From assembly GCF_013201625.1 (NCBI RefSeq), contig NZ_CP053839.1, forward strand, positions 1,302,001-1,366,000: 64,000 nucleotides of DNA, in the 5' to 3' direction. The stretch is from Aliarcobacter lanthieri. GTDB taxonomy: Bacteria; Campylobacterota; Campylobacteria; Campylobacterales; Arcobacteraceae. Shown here piece after piece: positions 54,840-64,000 of the stretch; within the stretch, counting starts at the first letter, position 1, and every line of letters starts with the position of its first letter. The translations under genes and the position numbers were made by a program. Below the pieces are notes generated by a model, which was not told the origin of the DNA, searched no databases, and was given only the letters and a program-made list of their open reading frames with translations.

Positions 54840-55885
54840 AACTTTACAATAGAAACGGGATTTTATACATCTATGTTAATGGTGTTCGTAAAAGTAGCGG
54901 TTTGAAAGATACAAAAGAAAATCGTAAACTACTAGAAAACCATTATAAAAATGATGAGTTCTATGAAAAATTTAATGTTAAAAATAAAGGTAAGACTATA
55001 ATTGAATTTTGTGAAGAAGTCTTGATTGAGAAAGAAAAAAGACTTCAACCAACGACAATAAATACCTACTATGGTTTATTTTCAAGTAGGATTATACCTT
55101 TTTTTGATAAAAAATATCCACATGAGATAAGCCCTTTTATGTTAAAAGAATGGTATAAAACTTTTAAAGATAGAAGTACATTAAATACTTGTGTAGCTGG
55201 AATTTTAAAACCAGCTTTTGAAAATGCCATTATAGATGGATATATAAAAACAAGCCCTTTTATAGTTAGCTTCCCTACTTTAAAAAGTGATTATGAAATA
55301 AAACCTTTTAATTTACAAGAAATAAAACTAATTTTAGATAATGCTGATGGTTGGTTTAAAAACTTTTTAGGTATTGCATTTTTTACTGGTGCAAGAACTG
55401 GTGAAATTCTAGCTTTAGAGTGGAAAGATATAAATTTTGAAGAGAATACTATATCTATAACGAAAACTAGAACTATGGGATTAACGAAAACTCCTAAAAC
55501 TAGGAGTAGTTACAGAACAATAGATATGCTTATACAATGCGAAACTTTTTTAAAAGAACAAAGAAAGATAACTGGACTAAGTGAAAGTTTGTTTGTTTTA
55601 AAAGGTTATAAAAACAAAAAGTTATATAATAGTTCCTCACTTATATTATATTGGAAAAAAATATTAGAAAAATGTAAGTTAGAATATAGAAGCATTTATC
55701 AAACCAGGCATAGTTTTGCTAGTAATATGCTATCTAACAAAGAAGATATATTTTGGGTTTCTCAGATGCTAGGTCATAAAAGTATAAATATAACAAGTGA
55801 AAAATATTCTAAATATATAAAAAGTAATAGAGATAAAAAAACTACTTTTTTAGACAATGAATATTTATATTTTGTACAAAATTGA
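54836..55885 (+). CDS. Tyrosine-type site-specific recombinase/integrase
   Basis: 349 residues. The catalytic set is readable: Arg187 in FTGARTGEIL, Lys221 in TPKTRSSYR, Arg291 in YQTRHSFAS (the usual first His is Tyr288, an accepted variant), His314 in MLGHKSINIT and the nucleophile Tyr324 in SEKYSKY. Residues 50-150 form the SAM-like core-binding domain. It would cut and join the element ends. The ATG overlaps the upstream stop, so the three genes are likely one transcript. Confidence 0.93.
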   Translation: MKLYNRNGILYIYVNGVRKSSGLKDTKENRKLLENHYKNDEFYEKFNVKNKGKTIIEFCEEVLIEKEKRLQPTTINTYYGLFSSRIIPFFDKKYPHEISPFMLKEWYKTFKDRSTLNTCVAGILKPAFENAIIDGYIKTSPFIVSFPTLKSDYEIKPFNLQEIKLILDNADGWFKNFLGIAFFTGARTGEILALEWKDINFEENTISITKTRTMGLTKTPKTRSSYRTIDMLIQCETFLKEQRKITGLSESLFVLKGYKNKKLYNSSSLILYWKKILEKCKLEYRSIYQTRHSFASNMLSNKEDIFWVSQMLGHKSINITSEKYSKYIKSNRDKKTTFLDNEYLYFVQN

Positions 55886-55890
55886 CACAC
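55871..55890. repeat. Right copy of an imperfect 20-bp repeat at the integrase 3' end
   Basis: TTTGTACAAAATTGACACAC matches 52921-52940 at 18 of 20 positions in the same orientation. It contains the integrase stop codon, as attachment sites often do. It competes with the 15-bp repeat as the crossover site. Confidence 0.45.
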
Positions 55891-55925
55891 CAATATCTTT
55901 AAACACCAACATATAATGATAGTCT

Positions 55926-55940
55926 ATTAACATATAATTA
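55926..55940. repeat. Right 15-bp direct repeat, candidate attR
   Basis: ATTAACATATAATTA, identical to 52792-52806, 41 nt after the integrase stop. A partial copy, AACATATAAT, lies 21 bp upstream at 55908. Confidence 0.5.
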
Positions 55941-55986
55941 ATCTATTAGTTATAAAATCTCGTAAAAATCTAACAAAGGATACTTT

Positions 55987-58734
55987 TTGAATTTAAAAAA
56001 TATTTTGTTCTCTTTTAAAACCACCCTGCTATTACTGGCTATTTTGGGTATGGGAGCTGGAGTTGCTACATTCATAGAAAATGATTATGGTACATCATCA
56101 GCTAGAGTTTTAGTATATAATAATCTTTGGTATGAAATTATTATGGTTTTAACTACTATAAATCTAATAGGAATAATCTATAGATTTAAAATGTGGAAGA
56201 ATCTTCCTAGGTTTCTATTTCACTTCTCATTTGTAGTTATCTTAGTAGGTGCAATAATTACTAGGTATGTTGGATATGAAGGTGTTATGCAAATACCAGA
56301 AGGTGATACAACAAATCAAATGATTTCACTAGATCCTTATTTACAAGTAACAGTAAAAGATGGTGAGAGAGTAATTGCTTATGAAGAATATCAAAAAGAA
56401 TTCACTTCATTACTTCCTGAAATAAATAACTTCTCTCACACAATATCTTTTGATAATAACAAATTAATTTTAGATTATAAAAACTTCCAATTTGAAAAAA
56501 AAGAACAAGCTAGTATGGGATTACTTAGCCTTGAAGTTAGTTTAAATGATAAAAAAGAGTTTATTCGTGTTCCAGGGCAAAGAGGACAAATAGGGATACC
56601 AAGAGAACTACAATTTGATAAATATACAGTTATCTTAGAATATGGTTCAAAATTTATTGAATTACCATTTTCAATAAGATTAAATGAATTTCAATTAGAT
56701 AGATATCCTGGAAGTATGGCTCCATCATCTTATGCTAGTGAAGTTACAGTTATAAAAGATGAAAAAACTTATGACTATAGAATCTTTATGAATAGAACTT
56801 TAAGTGAAGGGAATTTTTTATTTTTCCAAAGTTCATATTTTCCAGATGAGTCAGGAACAGTACTATCTGTAAATAATGACCCAGGTAAATGGCCAACATA
56901 TTTTGGATATTTTTTACTTACTTTAGGATTAGTTTTAAACTTCTTTGATAAAAAATCAAGATTTAGGAAACTTATAAAATATGTAGGTGATAAAAACATA
57001 GCTATATTTGTTTTAGCACTCTGTATTAGCTTAGGTTCACCTCTACAAGCAGTTGAACCAACAGAACAAGGAGATGTAGATAGAATCAATATAACAGTTG
57101 ATTATCTAAATAAATTAAAAGATGAATCTAATTTAACAGCAGATAAATTCGGACATTTAATTGTACAAAGTAGTGGTGGAAGAATGAAACCATTAGCAAC
57201 TTTAAATCGAGAGATTGTTCAAAAGCTAAGTGGAAGTGCATCATTTTTAGGTATGAATTCAGATCAAATAATATTAGGAATGCTTTCTCGTCCTGATGTT
57301 TGGAAAGATGTAAAAATTATAAAAATCCAAACTCCAAAATTAAAAAAATTCTTAGGAATTGATGAAAAAGAGCAATATATGTCTTTTTCAGAAGCTTTTG
57401 ATGAAAAAGGTGAATATATTTTAACTAGTGAATCTGAAAAAGCATTCCAAACAAAACCAATTGAACGTGGAACTTATGAAAAGGATATCATAAAAGTTGA
57501 AGAAAAATTAAATATTATTTATTCTGTTTTTAATGGTGCTTTATTAAATATTTTTCCAAGAGTTTATGATGAACATAGCCCTGATGATAACTTTAAATGG
57601 TATTCTCCAATAGAAGCTATGCAAGAATTTACTGGACAAAATCAAGCAGCTATAAACTCTGTAATTAGAGGATTAATGAACTCTTTAGTTGAAAGTGATT
57701 GGGAAAGTGCGAATAACTATATAGATATGATAGCTTTATATCAAGATAAAGTTGGAGATAATATAAAACCTTCAAAATCAAAAGTTAATGCAGAAATCAT
57801 ATTCAATAAATTAGATATATTCTTTAAATTAACTGGTGCATATATGCTTTTAGGTCTTGTGATGGTTGTCTTAGCATTTATAATTATATTCAAACCAGAA
57901 TTCAAAGCTCAGAAAACAACAAAAATTATATTTATTATATTATCAATTTTATTTGCTATACAAACTTTTGGTATGGGATATAGATGGTACTTATCAGGAC
58001 ATGCTCCATGGAGTGATATATATGAAACTTTAGTTTATATCTCTTGGTCAGCTATTTTTGCTGGAGTAATATTTTTTAGAAAATCTTTATTGGCTTTAGG
58101 TGCAGCAGTTATAATTGCAGGAATTTTTATGTTTACTGCTCACTTAACAGATGTTGATCCACAAATTACAAATTTAGTTCCAGTTTTAAAATCATATTGG
58201 TTAACTATCCACGTATCTATTTTAACTGCTTCTTATGGTTTCTTTGGACTTAGTGCAATATTAGGGTTTTTAACTTTAATTATGTTTATGTTCAGAAAAA
58301 ACAAACCTCATTTAGATGATATTATCAAACATATTAGTGCAATAAATGAAATATCTTTAATTATTGGTTTAGCTTGTATTACAATAGGAAACTTTCTTGG
58401 TGGAGTTTGGGCAAATGAATCATGGGGAAGATATTGGGGATGGGATCCAAAAGAGACTTGGGCTTATGTTTCAATAGTTGTTTATGCAATAGTTATTCAC
58501 TTAAGATTTGTAAAATCTTTAAATACTCCTTATGTTTTAGCAACTGCTTCTCTTTTAGCATTTAGTTCAATTATGATGACTTATTTAGGAGTAAATTTCT
58601 ATTTATCTGGAATGCACTCTTATGCAACAGGTGATCCTGTTCCTATTCCTACATGGGCGTATGTAACAGTTACAACAGCCTTTATTGCTATATTATTAGC
58701 TTATAGAAATAGAGATTTAAGAAATATTGAATAA
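55987..58734 (+). CDS. ccsBA: Fused cytochrome c maturation protein CcsBA (ResB-ResC)
   Basis: 915 residues joining both halves of the System II heme lyase. The N-terminal part is ResB/CcsB-like (TM helices, periplasmic region). The C-terminal part (from about 625) is CcsA with the tryptophan-rich heme motif WGRYWGWDPKETWAYV. The fusion carries heme across the inner membrane and attaches it to apocytochromes c. The TTG start has AAAGGATAC in front. It ends at a strong terminator. The fused form is typical of Campylobacter, Helicobacter and Arcobacter. Confidence 0.94.
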   Translation: MNLKNILFSFKTTLLLLAILGMGAGVATFIENDYGTSSARVLVYNNLWYEIIMVLTTINLIGIIYRFKMWKNLPRFLFHFSFVVILVGAIITRYVGYEGVMQIPEGDTTNQMISLDPYLQVTVKDGERVIAYEEYQKEFTSLLPEINNFSHTISFDNNKLILDYKNFQFEKKEQASMGLLSLEVSLNDKKEFIRVPGQRGQIGIPRELQFDKYTVILEYGSKFIELPFSIRLNEFQLDRYPGSMAPSSYASEVTVIKDEKTYDYRIFMNRTLSEGNFLFFQSSYFPDESGTVLSVNNDPGKWPTYFGYFLLTLGLVLNFFDKKSRFRKLIKYVGDKNIAIFVLALCISLGSPLQAVEPTEQGDVDRINITVDYLNKLKDESNLTADKFGHLIVQSSGGRMKPLATLNREIVQKLSGSASFLGMNSDQIILGMLSRPDVWKDVKIIKIQTPKLKKFLGIDEKEQYMSFSEAFDEKGEYILTSESEKAFQTKPIERGTYEKDIIKVEEKLNIIYSVFNGALLNIFPRVYDEHSPDDNFKWYSPIEAMQEFTGQNQAAINSVIRGLMNSLVESDWESANNYIDMIALYQDKVGDNIKPSKSKVNAEIIFNKLDIFFKLTGAYMLLGLVMVVLAFIIIFKPEFKAQKTTKIIFIILSILFAIQTFGMGYRWYLSGHAPWSDIYETLVYISWSAIFAGVIFFRKSLLALGAAVIIAGIFMFTAHLTDVDPQITNLVPVLKSYWLTIHVSILTASYGFFGLSAILGFLTLIMFMFRKNKPHLDDIIKHISAINEISLIIGLACITIGNFLGGVWANESWGRYWGWDPKETWAYVSIVVYAIVIHLRFVKSLNTPYVLATASLLAFSSIMMTYLGVNFYLSGMHSYATGDPVPIPTWAYVTVTTAFIAILLAYRNRDLRNIE

Positions 58735-58756
58735 AAGGGCTTTCAAGCCCTTTTTT
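58733..58756 (+). terminator. Terminator after ccsBA
   Basis: AAAAGGGCTT, loop TC, AAGCCCTTTT and a T-run: a classic Rho-independent hairpin beginning at the ccsBA stop. Confidence 0.9.
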
Positions 58757-58776
58757 ATTTATAAAGGAAAATAATT

Positions 58777-60063
58777 ATGTCAAAAGTAATAGATATATTT
58801 AAAGAAATCACAGCTATTCCTAGATGTTCAGGAACACATGAACCATTTATAAATTATATGAATAAAATAGCTACAAAACTTGGATATTTATGTCTAATTG
58901 ATGAAAATAAAAATATTCTATGTAAAAAAGAGAATTCAAAAGCAAAAATAGTTTTTCAATCTCACTATGATATCGTTTGTTTAAAAGATAATTGTGTACC
59001 ACAAATAGTTGAAGAAGATGAAATATTAAAAGCACTAGATTCTACTTTAGGTGCAGATAATGGTATTGGTTGTTCATATATGATAGCTTTAATGTATGAA
59101 GATTTTGATGGAGAATTTTTATTTACAAGTGATGAAGAAATAGGACTTATTGGAGCAAATGGTTTAAATTTACCTATAAAGGCACAATATATGCTAAATC
59201 TTGATAGTGAAGATGAAGGTGAAATTTTTATTGGTTGTGCTGGTGGAGTTGATATTATTGCCAAAAATTCAAATAAAAAAATAGTTCCAAATATTGAAAA
59301 TCTAGAACTTTATGAAATAAGCCTTTTTAATCTTCAAGGTGGACACAGTGGAGTTGATATTAATAAAAATATACCAAATGCTATCAAACTTCTTGTTCAA
59401 AGTATCAAAGAATGTGATGGAAAACTTCTTGATATAAATGGTGGAGAGCGTATAAATTCTATCCCTGCAAATGTAAAAGCAATAATTGCTTCAAAAAATA
59501 TACCACAAAAAACTCATGAAAATATGAATATTATTAAAATAGATACAAAAAGTGAACATTTAAATATTTATGATGATAGTATTGTAGATTTTATTTATAA
59601 TTTTTCAAATGGAGTAAGAGAATTAAATAGTGAATTAAATGTAGTTCAAGACTCTATAAATTTAGCAATTATAAATACTTCAATAGATGATATTACAATC
59701 GAATTGAGTGCTAGATCAATGAATAATGAAAATTTAGAAAAACTAAAAAATGATACTAAAAAAGAGCTTGAAAAAATTGGATTTAGTGTAGAAACTTTTG
59801 GAAAATATCCAGCTTGGAAACCAGATATAAACGAATTTACAGAAAAAGTTTTAGATATTTACAAAACATTTACTCCAAATGCATCATTAAAAGCTATTCA
59901 TGCTGGTTTAGAATGTGCTATTTTCAAGGATAAACTACCAAATCTTAAAATTGCATCTATTGGTCCAACTATAAAATTTCCTCATTCAAAAAAAGAGTTT
60001 GTATATAAACAATCTATTGAAAATGTATATGAAATAGTTAAGAAAATAGCTTTTAATTTATAA
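58777..60063 (+). CDS. pepD: Aminoacyl-histidine dipeptidase (M20, PepD-like)
   Basis: 428 residues of the M20 zinc peptidase family. QSHYDIVC gives the first His and Asp, GADNGIGCS the bridging Asp, TSDEEIGLIGA the catalytic Glu pair, LNLDSEDEGE and GGHSGVDINKNIPNAI the lid-domain contacts. PepD cleaves Xaa-His and other dipeptides in the cytosol. It is about 60 residues shorter than the E. coli enzyme but keeps all visible motifs. AAAGGAAA precedes the ATG. Confidence 0.9.
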   Translation: MSKVIDIFKEITAIPRCSGTHEPFINYMNKIATKLGYLCLIDENKNILCKKENSKAKIVFQSHYDIVCLKDNCVPQIVEEDEILKALDSTLGADNGIGCSYMIALMYEDFDGEFLFTSDEEIGLIGANGLNLPIKAQYMLNLDSEDEGEIFIGCAGGVDIIAKNSNKKIVPNIENLELYEISLFNLQGGHSGVDINKNIPNAIKLLVQSIKECDGKLLDINGGERINSIPANVKAIIASKNIPQKTHENMNIIKIDTKSEHLNIYDDSIVDFIYNFSNGVRELNSELNVVQDSINLAIINTSIDDITIELSARSMNNENLEKLKNDTKKELEKIGFSVETFGKYPAWKPDINEFTEKVLDIYKTFTPNASLKAIHAGLECAIFKDKLPNLKIASIGPTIKFPHSKKEFVYKQSIENVYEIVKKIAFNL

Positions 60064-60072
60064 CTTCTCTTA

Positions 60073-60102
60073 AAAAAAGGAGAGATAATAATCTCCTTTT
60101 TT
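60073..60102 (+). terminator. Terminator after pepD
   Basis: AAAAAAGGAGA, 8-nt loop, TCTCCTTTTTT, an 11-bp hairpin with a built-in T-run. Confidence 0.88.
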
Positions 60103-60406
60103 AATATAAAATCTTTTTTACCAAAATATAATAATTAAATATTTTAATTGGTTTCTAAAATACTCATAAACAAATATCATCAAAATAATTTGGGCTCATA
60201 ATGGAAAGATAAGATAAGATACTACTATTAATATAATAGGATAGATAGAATAGTGAAAAAGAATTGTAATAAAGATTTAAAAAAATTAGAAAATATACTA
60301 ATAAATTTTCAGTCAATACAATTATCTGACTGTATACAAAGTAAAGATATCAAATATAACTATAACTTCAAAAAACATAAAAAGAAATTAGAAAACAAAA
60401 GGGGAA
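60103..60406 (+). other. 304-bp upstream region of the chemoreceptor
   Basis: It holds no convincing gene. It includes purine-rich GAAAGATAAGATAAGATA at about 60203 and a T-rich stretch near the pepD terminator. A 57-codon reading frame from GTG 60253 to TAA 60424 is treated separately. Confidence 0.5.
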
Positions 60407-60426
60407 ATGATGAAATTAAAAAGTAA
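60253..60426 (+). CDS. Possible small reading frame upstream of the chemoreceptor
   Basis: From GTG at 60253 the frame runs 57 codons (MKKNCNKDLKKLENILINFQ, then QSKDIKYNYNFKKHKKK) and overlaps the chemoreceptor start by 20 nt. The nearest AGGA is 13 nt from the GTG, too far to be convincing. Lys/Asn-rich composition is what random AT-rich DNA gives. Low confidence. Confidence 0.2.
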   Translation: MKKNCNKDLKKLENILINFQSIQLSDCIQSKDIKYNYNFKKHKKKLENKRGNDEIKK

Positions 60427-62556
60427 GATATTTGTACCAGTTGCAATACTAATTGCAGTTTCGTACACGTACATTATATTAGGATATTTTAATCTATCAA
60501 ATAATTATGAAACAAGATATACAAATATTAAAGAAAAAGAGATAGGAATAGCTTCAAGAGAAGCACATATTATAGATGAGTTTTTAAAATTTAGGAAAAA
60601 TCTAATTTTTTCTATGTCAAGTAAAGTTATGATTTTTGATAAAAATGAAGAACTTGAAAAAATTAGAACTATCTCAAATTTATCAAAAGATACAGGAGGC
60701 TTTAGTTCTGTTTATATTGGTTATGAAGAAGATGGTTTAATGACAAGATGGAGTGGTAAAGATAGTTCTCCAAAAATAGATAACTATGACTCAAGAACAA
60801 GACCTTGGTATAAAGATGCAAAGGAAACTTTACAAACAGGTTTTACAAAACCTTACTTAGATAGTTCTACAAAAAAATTAGCTATTTCAATATATTCTCC
60901 TATTATAAATAATATAGATAAAAGTTTCATTGGTGTTGTAAGTTCAGATTTACTTCTAGAAGATATTGTAAATACTGTTTTAAATATAGATTTAGGAGCT
61001 GAAGGCTTTGCTTATTTAGTTGATAAAGATGGAAATTATTTAGTTCATAAAAATGAAGAATTAATAGGTAAAGAAAGTACTATCTTTAAAGAATTAAAAT
61101 CATCTAATCAAAATTTTGCTGAAGTATATTCAAATGATAGAAAAGTCTTAGCTTCAATAGCTTCAATACCTACAAGTTCTTGGTCTTTAGTTCTACAAAT
61201 TGATAAAACAAAAGCTTTCTATCCAATTTATGAAGATTTAATTAAATTCTTTTTAATTTCTTTAGTATTTTTAATTATAACAATTATTGGATTTATATAT
61301 TTTATTATCATACATTATCACCTCTTCCAAAACTTCAAGAAGGAGTTATAAATTTCTTTGAATATTTAAAAGGCAATACAAATAATCTTGAAAAGATTAT
61401 AATAGATACAAAAGATGAATTTAATTCTATGGCAAGTAGGATAAATGAAGGTATTTCATCAGTACAACAAACGTTACTAAGTGATAGAGAGTTTTTAGAT
61501 AATGTTCAAGATGTAATGTCAAAAATTGAACTTGGCTATTTTAATCAAGAAATAAAAGTAAACCCTACAACAAAAACTCTAATTCATTTAAAAGATACTA
61601 TAAATGCTGGGCTAAAAAATTTAAAACTGAATTTTGAAGAAATAAATGATACTTTAGATGGTTATATATCAATGAACTATATAAAAAAACTAGATATATG
61701 TAGTGTAGATAAAAATAGTACAGTAGAACAACTTATTTGTAAAATTGATATTTTAAGAGAAACGATTATAGATATGTTGAAAGAAAATAAGAAAAATGGA
61801 ATTACTTTAAATAATAGTGCTAGCTCTTTATTAAAGAATGTAGATGTATTAAATATTGCTTCAAATACTGCTGCTACTTCGCTTGAAGAAACTGCAGCTG
61901 CATTAGAAGAAATTATGAGTACTGTTAGTTCAAATACTCAAAATGTTATGATAATGTCACAAAATGCACAAAATTTAAGAGACTCAGTAAAAAAAGGTGA
62001 ATCTTTAGCTACTAAAACTAATCAATCAATGGACGAAATAAATTCTCAAGTTAGTTCTATTACAGAAGCAATAGAAGTAATTGATCAAATTGCATTTCAA
62101 ACAAATATTTTAAGCTTAAATGCTGCTGTTGAAGCAGCAACAGCTGGAGAAGTTGGTAAAGGATTTGCAGTAGTTGCGCAAGAAGTAAGAAATCTAGCTA
62201 GTAGAAGTGCAGAAGCTGCAAAACAAATAAAAGAATTAGTTGAAACAGCAACAAATAAAGCAAATAGTGGTAAAGATATAGCTAATAATATGATTGAAGA
62301 TTATAAAATTTTAAATGATAATATAACAAAAACTTTAGATTTATTAGAGGATGTTGCAACATCTTCTAAAGAACAACAATTGGGAATTGAACAAATAACT
62401 AATGCTATAAATAATTTAGATATTCAAACACAAAAAAATGCTCAAACTGCTGCAGATACACATAATATTGCAAGAGAAACTCTAAATATTTCAAGTACAG
62501 TTTTAACAAATATAGAAAATAAGTTTTTTGAAGAGCAATCTAATAAGATAAATTAA
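60407..62556 (+). pseudogene. Methyl-accepting chemotaxis protein interrupted by a frameshift
   Basis: The first part (60407-61351, 314 residues) has a membrane helix, a periplasmic double-Cache domain with YDSRTRPWYKDA, and a second helix, then stops. The second part (open from 61429) gives the cytoplasmic signalling domain with [20 protein letters not shown]. Around 61316-61318 the upstream frame leaves and the -1 frame continues as [20 protein letters not shown], the expected receptor linker. One missing base explains it. No homopolymer is there. GGGG precedes the start. Confidence 0.85.
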
Positions 62557-62567
62557 ATAAGATAGAA

Positions 62568-62597
62568 TAAAAATTTAAGAGTTAAACTCTTAAATTT

Positions 62598-62600
<3 letters not shown>
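62568..62600. terminator. Bidirectional terminator between the chemoreceptor and guaB
   Basis: A perfect 15-bp inverted repeat (TAAAAATTTAAGAGT, loop TAA, ACTCTTAAATTTTTA). It reaches the guaB stop codon. Confidence 0.85.

Positions 62601-64000
<1,400 letters not shown>

Larger units (their letters stand above)
52792..55940. mobile_element. Putative 3.1-kb integrated element: rep, HTH, integrase
   Basis: The region between two copies of ATTAACATATAATTA (52792-52806 and 55926-55940) holds only a HUH replication gene, a small DNA-binding gene and a tyrosine integrase, all on the plus strand. The integrase is next to the right repeat, the usual place beside an attachment site. Outside lie the adhesin and ccsBA genes, which are core-like. 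A replication protein with an integrase suggests a plasmid-like or phage-satellite unit that can leave the chromosome. Neither packaging, capsid nor transfer gene is present. Confidence 0.6.

Overview
The window looks like chromosome of an Arcobacter-type Campylobacterota (Arcobacter or Aliarcobacter group). This rests on the very low GC content, tight head-to-tail packing with 1-8 nt overlaps, Gly-Gly-Glu-Glu-Phe signalling proteins and chemoreceptors of the campylobacterial type, a fused CcsB-CcsA cytochrome c maturation protein, a RibBA whose cyclohydrolase half is degenerate, and a short ComEC. The species is inferred from gene content and not proven. No rRNA or tRNA gene and no CRISPR array was seen.

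1-8.8 kb is housekeeping: mobB, fbp, a Cys-rich microprotein, metG and a Mur-ligase-like protein on the plus strand, a convergent S24 repressor, then an OadG-like repeat microprotein, a biotin carrier and pckA (C4/C3 metabolism), with ribBA convergent behind a shared terminator. 8.9-11.5 kb is a four-gene lipoprotein cluster (LPP20, a 42-residue lipoprotein, CsgG-like with tetratricopeptide-type helices, and a second LPP20-like protein). 11.5-17.2 kb (minus) holds a diguanylate cyclase, lpxK, an aminotransferase, nadE, a BFD-like ferredoxin and a TerB-DnaJ protein. 17.2-20.9 kb (plus) holds tatB, tatC, queA, an exonuclease and a secreted unknown. 20.9-24.9 kb (minus) holds comEC, a membrane TPR-like protein and a GGCT-fold protein. 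25.0-27.1 kb holds an Fe-S oxidoreductase subunit and lgt.

27.1-32.8 kb (minus) carries a response regulator, a zinc-binding chemoreceptor, an aldo/keto reductase and a SLAC1/TDT channel. 33-36 kb has recR, a zinc microprotein, an N-terminally extended dUTPase and dnaJ. 36-41.5 kb has two convergent unknowns, a DUF455 ferritin-like protein, a metallo-beta-lactamase-fold hydrolase, two adjacent catalytically dead GGDEF proteins and cmoB.

41.6-52.7 kb is a surface and biofilm region: a diguanylate cyclase, a CsgD-like LuxR regulator with a degenerate receiver, and a 2864-residue type I secreted adhesin with a retention module. 52.8-55.9 kb is a compact integrated element, the most unusual part of the window. 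It has a two-tyrosine HUH replication protein of the phiX174/P2 gpA type, a small helix-turn-helix protein and a tyrosine integrase. It has a hairpin-rich leader, is bracketed by a 15-bp direct repeat, and its rep gene seems to be cut by an in-frame stop. 56-64 kb returns to core genes: ccsBA, pepD, a frameshifted chemoreceptor and guaB running off the right edge.
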